A stretch of DNA of 64,000 bases from Arenicola marina. Taxonomy: Eukaryota > Annelida > Polychaeta > Arenicolidae. Where the stretch lies: assembly GCA_964019135.1 (NCBI GenBank), contig OZ025253.1:36196548-36260547 (forward strand), given 5' to 3'. Position numbers and translations under genes: made by a program. Below the pieces are notes generated by a model. The model saw only the letters and a list, made by a program, of their open reading frames with translations, did no database searches and was not told where the DNA came from. Shown piece after piece: positions 22,675-32,307 of the stretch; the first letter of the stretch is position 1; each line of letters begins with the position of its first letter.

Positions 22675-25600
22675 AGGGCAAAAACAAAGTATCTACCAGC
22701 GGTGAGAATTATGGGAGTGCCGGTTACCGTTCGAAGAAAAAATCTTATAAAAGAGAAAAGAAAAAAGACAAAAGGAATGCTATACATGCATTGACACTAT
22801 TATATGACAAAAAAGTGTGGTTAAGAACGCTGACGTCAGAGAAGATCATGTTTTATCTTTTGCTGCTATTTACCATGGAAATGCAGAGCTAGGGGCATGC
22901 TGGATGACATGATATATAGCACAACTGATTGATTTCCCGATATCTTGTTTGCTTGTCAGTTGTGGTGTCCGCAAAGGGTAATTCGCCGGTTGATCTAGGT
23001 AGGCTAAAGCTACCATTGGGGCTCATCGATTTCAGAAAGTTCAAGAAGTGACCATTCCGTCGTCAACGGGGTAAGACTGAGAGGGATTGTCTACACGTTG
23101 CCTTAGACCAAAAACTCCTGTTTTGTGCTATGCTCGAGCCGTTCTCCTCCGTACAACCCGCCTAACAAGTGACGCATTTGTTACATAAATGATACAAAAG
23201 CCTTTAGTTAATGTATCTCAAATATGATGTAATTGCAGTCATTGTTTGATGTCTTATTTTATTAATTAACTAACTTACACAAGGGTCAAGGGAAATCCAC
23301 ATCATACAAAATCCCGTTTGACTTGTCACTATTTTTTAACCCGGCTACAACACCGGCGATATATCAAGGGTTACGAACCACAAGATGCACTGTTAAAGTC
23401 GATTCTTGAAATATTCTCTGTTTTACCCCAAGATATGAGTCTACAAGCCCCCGCCATCCCCCACCCCCCCTCCCCCTCCGCAAGCCGCCCTTCATTCTGC
23501 ACTCTGTCGATCTGCATTTTAAAGACGCTTTGTTATTATTGCCGTAATAAAGTTTGATAGTATTAATACGTCTGATCGGTGCTTCGGATCTTCACATAGG
23601 CTAACCCTAACCCTAAACTGTGACCTTAAGCTTAGCGAACCCACCGCGATACTGAGCCTGAAGGTGGCTGGGATGGAACGCTTGAGGGAACGAACCATTG
23701 GGAACGCGGGCAATGCATTGCTGCTCTCCCACCTGACTACGTCACTACCCCTCCTAGCCCCCCCCCCCCCCTCCGTCCTCGCACCCTCGCCCGCCTTTCC
23801 ACCTCCGCGGCCTCTTTCAGACGTTCGCCCTCCCCTCGGTGTTTGTGTAACGTGCGTCTCGCTAATTACCCATACTGCGCCACCAGCGGCGGCTCTGTGC
23901 CCACCATTCACCATTCCCATTACACCACCACCCCCCCCCCCCCCCAGCCCCACCCACCCCTCCCCGACCCGCGCCTCTAGCCCACGACTCCGGCTTCGTG
24001 CCGGTCGCCTCCCCACTTCCCAGGTCTCGCTCAGTGGTTTCCAGCGGGGATTTCGGCTTGGCGCGTGCGACATCTCACGCAGCATCCTTACGGACTATGT
24101 GACAGGCAAGGCGGACGGTCGGAGGAATCACGGAGTCTTTTGTCCCAGTGTCATCGTATCTCGACATAGCGTAACTCCATAGCAAACTTTTTACGAGGGA
24201 TATTAGCCGTAGAAGCGCCGCTAGCGACTCCTATATGCGGAGAGTGTGACACGACCCGGTTGCAGATTAAAGGAGGGTTAAGAAAAAAAATAGTAACTCA
24301 AGACCAATAAGACAACCGTAAAAGCAGAAATCGGTGACTATTATACAACATATCAATTTGGCAATGTTATGACGGCAATGTATGCTTAATATGCATGATT
24401 GTCAATACAGGACCAGCAATTATGCTGACTACCAATGCTGGATAAGATGATGTGATGTGAAGAACGACCCACATACGTCACGACGCCGCATCTATGCAAC
24501 ACAGCCATTGGTGAACCTGTTGAACCGCTTTGACAAGGAATCGATTCATTAAAGGAATAGGCGCTAACGAAAGAAGACGAAAGAAATCATATGATATGCA
24601 CACATATATGATTTAAGTTGGGGGTCGTCTGCCGCTGGACATTACGTCACAATGGTGAGTTAATGCCGTCTGCTTACGTGAGCTTTATTTCGTACGCCGT
24701 TCATTGGTTTCCAGGGCGACGTGTATCAGACGAAATATCTTTTGATATTTATCCTTGATAATAAGCAAGGGCAATTAAGGTCGTCGTCCACTTAGCTTCA
24801 AGATTACTGTCAGCTGCCAAGGCGATAGTTTTTACCCACCTTTTCCAATACATGTCTGAGTAAATGCTGCAATTCTGTTCACCGTGAGTACCGATATCAG
24901 TAGGTTCAGTTCAATATACTGCGATACGAAATGTCTATCAACGGCTGTAAACCCCATATACGAAAGTGGGATTCTGTGGGTCTTAAACGTACGCGAGGTT
25001 GGAGCGCAAGAATTGCAAACACATGAGCAAGTATATCGCATACCGCACTCGATGGTTATTATCGCCAGATCACGTAATTACTCTCGCATACGTTCGTCAG
25101 TATCATTGGATATAATAGTGGGGCTTAGAGGCGAATAATTGGAAAGATGGGGAGGAGGAGGAGGGGGCGTGTTAGATCAAACTACTTTGAAGCGGCTTCC
25201 CTGGTGTCTTCACGTGCTTCGATTTATTGAGCGCTTGAAATGTTCAACCCTATTATGATGTATTTCATCCTAAAACGAAGCTTAATTATGCCTATGTGGG
25301 AGCTACAGTGTTCTCTGGTCCCAGGGCTTTATTTGCCCATTGAAAGTGGACGACGTTTTAAATCAATGTCTTTAGATCTATGTCTTGTGTCACGTGTTCT
25401 AGGGGATTGTTTAACGATTTTAATTCGACGATCAATAACAGACGTATTGGAATGTCTTTATCGGGTCGGCTATTAAAGACTAAACGGTGCTTCTTTTGTT
25501 TATGTTCTTATGTATACAAATCGTGAGATACTTTTAGATAGTCAACACGCAACCCTAGTGGACACCAACATAAATATCGATTGTCATCTATCATTTGAAA

Positions 25601-26615
25601 CTCAATTTTAAAGCCTAGATGGTACCGATATTTACATGTAAAAAAAATGTTTCCAAAATAGAATTGTAGCAATGCAAGTACTAAAGGGGCCACCCTTCAG
25701 CCATCATTTAATCTATCAGTGAATACAAAATCGTTACTCGCCTTTAAAAAAAACAAAGCACACAATACCGGCTGTTGCATCATTATATTTGAAATGATTC
25801 CATAAACGTCCCCAAAGATCTATGCCACGGGACCGACTCTCGTCTAATTACCACTGATAACTGCGATTTTTTTAATTTCTTCGCTGGGAATGAAGTTAAT
25901 ATATTGGGTTCATCTACGATATGACGGTGATATCTGGATCTTAAGATCTTAAGATCTGGAGATTTTGACATAACATCCTGGTTCAGTCAGAAAGGAATAG
26001 GAAAGGTATTGTTCTTACACTGCAGACGGGACCAAGAACCTGAAATTGAAGTTCAGGGAAACTAATGGCAGGCTCTATTATATTGTCGGATATTGATGTC
26101 CGAATGTAATCTGGCATGTAACAAACTCAGACCAAGCAAGTCTAGCGACCATACTGCCTGGTTTTTTGGCATCCTGCCTAGTTCCGCCTGCCACCATCGT
26201 GTGAGACAGCAGGTTATCATCCGCTGTCAGATCGCATGTCTGCCAATTCAGAAGCTGGGGGTTATTTCACCTGAAGCTCAAAAGTTTGCTCGTAAAATAC
26301 ATAACTTTCTTGATCGAGAAAGAATTGTAAATTTGAATAATATTGGCTGAGAATAAATTGCACAGATTTCCATTGCTCACAAAAGTACGACCAGTCATCT
26401 TTGTATCCAATTCTGATATGTGATTCATGAATGCACATGAATATGAGATATCTGGGTAAGTTCGTTACTTGGATAAAAGCAGTTCGGCGCACGAGTCATT
26501 CAGAGAACATGTGTCGAGTAACGGTGAAAGCAATATGTTTCTTACGCCCTGAAGAATATCAATAAAATAAGTTACGCCTCATATATCAGTGAAATGACAT
26601 TTTCGATGTGATGGA
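22675..26615. other. intergenic, no gene recognised
   Basis: No coding region was established. A GC-rich, CpG-containing block at 23640-24180 gives long open frames on both strands from proline/glycine low complexity only. ATG at 24652 followed directly by GTGAGT is discussed as a possible first exon of the downstream cyclase. A 20-bp palindrome lies at 25937-25956. Confidence 0.4.
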
Positions 26616-27079
26616 GCTAGAGTGGAATCCCGCTTTAATGCAACCCCGGTAATGTGACCACCCCGCCATCAAGACCACTTTTAACATAATAGGGGATACC
26701 GGGGCACGTTCGCTCCATTTTTACATTAAGGTCCATAGATGCGCTAAGGTTAAAGCATGTTGTCTGATTTTTTTGTTAGGTGAGAGGTGTATTATGTAGC
26801 TGTATTTTGGACCATGTTTAGTTTGTTTCCGTCAATTGCTTTTCCTGTAGTTTGCAGTTTAGCAGAGGCACCCGACAAGGGCTAATGTGCCCCGTAACGG
26901 GGCACGTAGACCCGACCCGCGGGGCAAATACGCCCATGGTACAAAACGCAAATAATTCGTCCGTCTTACACCCTTTTCTTTTATTAGAAAAACAACGTTA
27001 TCTTAAACAATCTAGACACAACCAACGAAATCTTTAACAAAACACTTGGATCGCTACAAGTTACTCGGAATTATTTGGT

Positions 27080-27530
27080 TTAAATCGAATCGTGATCAGA
27101 GTTGCAATTGTGGCATACGTAGAGAGGGGACTCCATCCCTGTACATTCTCTGTGAGACCAGTCGTTACATGATGCGCATTGCACCCACACCTCTCCTTTC
27201 CTGCTTTCTGACCATGGTGATAGACACACAAGACAGAAATATTCAGAGGAATCATCACTAGACGAATGGCTTCTTCTTCGCTTCATTCTGTTTCTTCTCT
27301 TTGCTTTGGGTTCTTTACCTGTTTTTGATTTAGTCTTTTCTTTTGCAACACCGATAAGTTTCGTTTGCCTTTTGTTTCTGTTGCGTGTTTCGGCTTCGAT
27401 AGCTTCTTTTTCTGGTGTATCGATTAGGATTGCAGCTCGTCTTCGTTTTCTAACCTTGGTCGTTAACTTCCTGTGCGGAGCCTTAGGATGAGGCTGAACT
27501 TGGGCGAGAATGAATTTCCGCTCTGCTGCG
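27080..27530 (-). pseudogene. pogo transposase C-terminus: basic linker and PHD finger
   Basis: The frame reads a 'HPKAPHRK...AAILIDTPEK' segment typical of the region after the DDE domain in PHD-tailed pogo transposases, then a Lys/Arg-rich stretch, then a PHD finger. Visible zinc ligands follow C-x2-C...C-x2-C-x3-S-H-x2-C...C-x2-C (in YFCLVC, VQCASC, WSHREC, VCHNC). PHD fingers usually bind histone H3 tails. The frame is one base off the OTU-like frame upstream, so either an intron or an indel lies near 27520. Confidence 0.75.
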
Positions 27531-28050
27531 CAAAACGGTCTTTGTGAAGATCCGGTTGGTCCTTAGACACGTCAGCAAGCTTGGTGACGATGAGATCAGG
27601 CTTTGAAATGGTAGTAGCAGGCTCTGAAACGGAGGGAGTAGGAACAATTGCAGCGTAGTGTGCTGCGACACCGTCACCACTAAGAAATAGTGTTATTATG
27701 TGCTTTGACTGAAGTCCCGGACGACCAGGTGTTTGTCGGGTCTCCCGGTACACCCTATCTGTCTCTTGATAGATGCATGCCGTGGTTCGCATTGCATTAC
27801 ACAAGGCTACAACAATGATATCGCACGTCCCAGTGTTGTAGTCTTTTTCGAAAATGAAACTACAGACACTACGAACGATGTCCTGCGCATCCGTGGCGAA
27901 GTCTTCGTAGTACGATTTATTGGCAATCACTTCTTGAATCAAATTGTCACAAAGTGAATCGTGCGTCACATTTACTCCAACAGCTTCGAATGCCAGAACG
28001 GCGGCATACAAAAGACAATGGCCGTCACCTCTAGTCGCCTCTGTGACTGC
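27463..28050 (-). pseudogene. OTU-like cysteine protease domain inside the pogo element
   Basis: About 190 residues with the OTU signature GDGHCLLYA (codons 28003-28029), which supplies the Asp and catalytic Cys positions. Further on, ITLFLSGDGVAAHYAAIV carries the His in the expected C-terminal context. OTU domains remove ubiquitin or similar modifiers. The domain sits between the 'VTDR' end of the DDE region and the 'PKAPHRK' segment, where ordinary pogo transposases have only a linker. Its frame differs from both neighbours, by indels or unseen introns. It may be an ancestral fusion or captured host sequence. Confidence 0.65.
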
Positions 28051-28345
28051 GAGGCATAGTCTTGGCGTTCCTTTGGCGACCCAGGAGCAGGGCCTTGGCC
28101 TTGCTCAGGTGACTGCGAAGCAGAGTCTTGGCGTTCCATTGGCGACCCAGGAGCAGGGCCTTGGCCTTCCATAGGCGAGCCCGGGGCAGGGCCTTAGCCT
28201 TCCACAGGCGATTGAGGGGCAGGGCCTTGGCCTTCCACATGCGATTGAGGGGTAGGGCCTTGGCCTTCCGTTGGCGATTGAGGGGCAGGGCCTTGGCCTT
28301 CCGATGGCGACTGAGGAGCAGCCCTTGGGTCTTCCTTTGGACTCT
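28030..28345 (-). repeat. 36-bp in-frame tandem repeat in the transposase linker
   Basis: About nine copies of a 36-bp unit encoding variants of 'SPxEGQGPAPQ'. The frame continues from the DDE domain, but a Gln codon has become TAA at 28194-28196. Copy-number change here could explain the frame difference with the OTU-like part. Confidence 0.85.
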
Positions 28346-28412
28346 CTCCAACTTGATCACGATCTGTGACCGCTGATGGGGCAAAATCCACATCCGTAAA
28401 TATATCAGCATT

Positions 28413-29246
28413 TTATGGATATATCCCAGACTTTTCAAAGCCAGCCGTAATGTTGCGTGGAGAGAGTGAATCTTTCCAAGCCTCGCGGATTATACCAGGC
28501 GTATCATATATTGTCAAGGCTTTTCCAGGGTGGTTTCGCATCCAGTTGGATTGAGCACATCCCACTCGCTTTTTGAATGGCCCGAAAACAGAGACGTCTA
28601 ATGGCTGCATCCTGTGGGAGCAGTGAGGTGGAAAGGACAACATAATGATACCATGATCTTTAGGGTACTGAAGGGCATCCAAAGGCAGGTGAGAATCATG
28701 GTTGTCTAATATAATGAGAACGGGCTGCTCCTTCGACGGTTTGGCATTATCAACGAAATGGTGTAGGAACTTGAGAAAGCTGTCCCCAGTCATCCATCCT
28801 GACTTGTGTGCAGCGCCAGAAGATTCCGTAGGTGCTTCCCGCAAAAAGTGGTCCTTGAACTTCACTCGCGGAAACACCAGAAATGGTGGCATTGCTTGGC
28901 CGATGGCTGAGACGGCTGCACAAAGGGTGACAAGCTCCCCCCTCCCACCAGATGTCAGTGAACCTATCTGTTTGACACCTGCGGGAGCAACGATCCGCTG
29001 TGGCTTTTGGACTGTTGTCACACCGGTCTCATCGATATTCCATATGTCCTTTGCCGCGAATTTGTGTCGATCCATAACCGTAGCCAGTTTGGAAACGAAC
29101 AGTGCAACAGTTTCTTGGTTAAATTCTGTCGCTCTGCCTATACTAGTAGCCTCAGGGGTTCTTATAGAGAGGGAAGGGTGTCTTTTCAAGAAGCTGGTGA
29201 ACCAGTCAGGTCCAGCACAAGCTCTCTCTTTCCACGACTGGGGCAT
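28413..29246 (-). pseudogene. pogo/Tigger DDE transposase catalytic domain
   Basis: DDE_1 superfamily nuclease/integrase domain that cuts and inserts the element. Catalytic acidic residues lie in WNIDETG (first D), ILDNHDSH (second D) and HRMQPLDVSVFGPFK (third D), in the order and context typical of the pogo/Jerky group. The N-terminal part (WFTSFLKRHPSLSIR) is the end of the CENP-B-type DNA-binding region. After GIYP an in-frame TAA (28413-28415) interrupts a frame that continues 'NADIFTDVDFAPSAVTDR', as in intact relatives. The join to the HTH part at about 29250 has lost roughly ten codons and the frame. Confidence 0.85.
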
Positions 29247-29581
29247 TAGTATGTCAAAATGCGTACCTCTTTAGGAATTAGACCAAAGTATATATCCGCA
29301 GCTCTTCTCATATACTTGACAAGCTCCCCTTCTTGTTCTGTGGTGAAGACCTGGCGGTGCTTCGAATATCCCACTTCAATGTTGGCTGTTAGCGTGTCCG
29401 TGTCAGAGTTGGTTGACATATTAGCTACGTATTTTCTAATAGTTGAACGTGGGATGTCGAAGATTTTTGCGGTAGTTCTAGTCCCATCTCCAGTGTTAAG
29501 GCAATGAGCAACAGCCTGCTTTATCACATCAGCGGGGACCTTCTTCAATCGGTCGGTTTTCGGTACATAATCCCGGACCAT
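29246..29581 (-). pseudogene. pogo transposase N-terminal HTH_psq domain
   Basis: Starts MVRDYVPKTDR at 29581. The segment 'IKQAVAHCLNTGDGTRTTAKIFDIPRSTIRKYV' is a Psq-type helix-turn-helix, which binds the transposon ends. It ends FGLIPKEVR and then falls out of frame just where the DDE segment begins. Confidence 0.85.
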
Positions 29582-30649
29582 CCTGCAATATCAAACTATG
29601 TATGTCTATATATAGGCCACTATATAACTCGCCTTTATGATTGACTTACCAGATGTTTATACTAATATCAATATTAATTGGTAATTGAATCTTAAATCTG
29701 AATTGAATAGTAAGCTGTCCCATCATATTACTATATGTAGAATCCCTATCCCTCATTACCACGTCTGTGTTGCGGTTATCACAAGTCTTGCAGCAAGGGT
29801 ACCTTGTAACTTATTGTTGAAGATCTTTGGGGTCATGTATTAAGCAGTGTCGGCATCAGGTAGGGCTGTCAGTCTTATGTTAGGGCCACCTTTCCATTGT
29901 GTGAACGTTGCATATATGTTCCATGTTATGCATATGGGGTACATTAGACCAGGCGACCGGGGCATGTTCGCCCAGTGGGCCAACTTGCCCCGACTCAAGC
30001 GGGTGGATGTGCCCCAAACGTGTCTGGTATATTTGGATGCAAGAAATATGAATTAGACTAGAAGTTAGAGCCTTCAATTTGTAATCAAAATTAGGCGCAC
30101 ATGGTACATGACTTTCGGTAAATTATTCATTTTCTAACTTTACAAGACATACTTGAAAAGCGAAGAACACATGGCGGAACTGTTATTTACTTACCTGGCA
30201 GAAAAAGTTCATTTCCCGCCAAACTGTTCGTCGCGCAGCTCGATCTTGATGAAAAAATTCTGGGACGTAAAACATTCATCACATGACCGCATCACATGAC
30301 ACAACTTGGTACTTTAGGGGTGTAAAGTCGAAAAAATCGATGTGGGCTAACGTACCCCGAGGGCCTACTTGCCCCGATCTCCCCTACCACTGCTGTTATT
30401 ATGGACATTTCGTTAATGAGATCAACCCGCTAACGAGACCACTTTTCCTCAATCCGGGAGGTGGTCTTAATAGCGGTGTGCCACTGTATTTAGTTTCAAC
30501 TGAAGATAATTTCCCATTGAACTCCCATCATGTCTATATCGAAGAAGCAACGTCAATACTATCTTGATTTCTGCCATAGAATAAAGTCTGGCTGCGCCCA
30601 CACAACGACTCTAGGGATAGTGCGCTTTAGACTGGATTATTTTTGCGCT

Positions 30650-30960
30650 GTAGTCAAGACTATAGGGCAGAGGGAATATCTTTTTCGATCTCCGCGATTG
30701 GCATCCAGAATTGTTGGAAATTCGCGATTAACTGTTGCCAAGTTTTGGGGATGGTTATCCGTACAATTCCTGGCTCAACGCAGAGACCATTGCCTATTTA
30801 CTGCGGTCCGTAATAACAGGCTGTGAATTCCACGATATTCGCGATTTCATCATTAAGGGCTTTTTTCACGCCCAAATTTAAAATGCCTTAATCTTGGAGA
30901 TTCGATATTGCTTTCCCTGATTCTTGGGGATTCGCGATTCAATGGTTACCCCCCCCCCCC
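30650..30960 (-). repeat. dispersed repeat, inverted partner of 22375-22670
   Basis: Minus strand aligns with 22375-22670. It ends at a C run near 30950 followed by (CA)n. Confidence 0.7.
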
Positions 30961-30964
30961 TCAA

Positions 30965-32233
30965 CCCACCCCCACACACACACACACTCTAGTTGACGAT
31001 TAAATACATTACTTCACGAGACAATCTCTATATTCTAACCCAACAAACCGGAAGCTATTAAACTCGACATGCCGCCCTGCCGACACATTCATGTTTTGCC
31101 GCGTTAAGCTCTGTCCAGACGACCCAATTATTTTACTTAGGTAGGACACGCCTTTGGGGACTGACCTATAGGAAGAACCTTAAGTTTGCACGGGCGTTAA
31201 TCGTGCTAGAGATGCTTTGGAAAGCTTTATTTGCATCACCCGCCGCACGACATGGGTACATGAAAGTGTATGTAAGCTAGGCTATATGCTACCAGTTTGT
31301 AAAGACACGTCCAAGTATTAGGTGCGAAGAGAATATTTCGTAGATCTCGTTTCATTTCCTTTACCAGCGTTTCGTATTGATACAATAACTAGCATTGGTG
31401 CCTCCGCTTTGAAGCTGAGGCCTCTTATCCATCGCATAAGAATACCTTCCAGATCAGCCCACGTGATCGCCATATTGTTCATTTTTTGCATGTCGGTAAT
31501 TCCTCACGTTAATTTCATCAGCTGAAAACTGGTGGGTTTCACAAGGAGCCGCTATGTATACCCGCTCATACCAGGCGCTGAACACTGCTATCCGTTATAT
31601 GTCTGTTAGCGGCTACTGCCTCAATGCACAGGCACAGGGCGCATTTCTTTAGTAACCCGGATGTATCCCCAAGGCGGACCGAATACGCACATTAAGCGTC
31701 GTTGCTGGTTCCACATGAAAATAAGCACTTATACCTAGATCCGGATTTCCTCTATATTTATCCTTCTTCAAGGACTGTTGACCTCAGATTTTGTTGACTT
31801 TGTTTTACCTTTATTTGACTGTTATTCTCGCTCACAGGACGGACGTGATCAGTACGCAACATACGCTGTAAAAGATCAGCGCAAACGTTATATATTCTTG
31901 TCAAAAAGAGTCATTGCCTGTAGATTGGCCTTTTCGCCCCAAATAGTAAGTTTAGATGAATGGCCCTAAAAACGCCTTAATTCCACCCTGTTTTGGCCCT
32001 GAAACAAATATTTTGCCCCACTCAATGCTAATGTCCTATTCTAGGGCGAAATATTTGGCCCCGGCCGTTTCACACTTACGGGCCCCGTCTCTTCAATGCG
32101 CCCTGAATCAGGGCGAAATCGGTAAAATTTGGGGGTCCGGGGCCGTCTTTTTCGCCCTGGTTTTTTTTTACTTATGGGCCCAGGATACAATTTTATAGCA
32201 AACGTAGGTGATAATCTTGTCTTCTGCTTGCAG
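30965..32233. other. region upstream of the first recognised cyclase exon
   Basis: No coding exon recognised. 31955-32165 is rich in GGGCGAAA/TTTCGCCC words in both orientations and looks like a decayed inverted structure. The missing 5' exon of the cyclase (initiator Met) must lie upstream of 32234. Confidence 0.4.
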
Positions 32234-32307
32234 CACGGCCAAATACACGACTGCCTTCGTCGGATGATTCTCGAGAACGTTGACCGGAATATCTGGGACA
32301 AGATCCT
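32234..32307 (+). CDS. sGC exon: H-NOX N-terminal helix
   Basis: Reads [16 protein letters not shown]...WDKI and matches the H-NOX start (M-x-G...W..I). Acceptor TTGCAG and donor GTAAGT are strong. It ends with two bases of a Leu codon, completed by the first base of the exon at 43960. It begins exactly one residue after the expected initiator Met. Confidence 0.8.

Larger units (their letters stand above)
26692..30384 (-). mobile_element. pogo-family DNA transposon, 3.7 kb, nested
   Basis: Ends are GGGGATACCGGGGCACGT at 26692 and, on the other strand, GGGGAGATCGGGGCAAGT from 30384. TA lies on both sides (26690-26691, 30385-30386), the target used by Tc1/mariner/pogo elements. Subterminal GGGGCA.GT..GCCC words recur near 26885-26935 and 29955-30015. 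The minus-strand coding content is an HTH_psq domain, a DDE domain, a tandem-repeat linker, an OTU-like domain and a PHD finger, with several frame breaks, so the copy is probably inactive. Confidence 0.85.
26620..30486. mobile_element. Tigger-like MITE, split by a nested pogo element
   Basis: Terminal inverted repeats at 26620 (GAGTGGAATCCCGCTTTAAT) and, on the other strand, from 30486 (CAGTGGCACACCGCTATTAA). A TA duplication flanks it (26618-26619 and 30487-30488). Without the inner element it would be about 172 bp, so it was a non-autonomous MITE before the inner insertion. Confidence 0.75.

Noticed and set aside
23519-24182. Overlapping 188- and 172-residue frames on opposite strands
   Set aside because: Gly/Pro-rich low complexity from a GC-rich block with C runs. 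Neither strand has a domain or convincing splice context.
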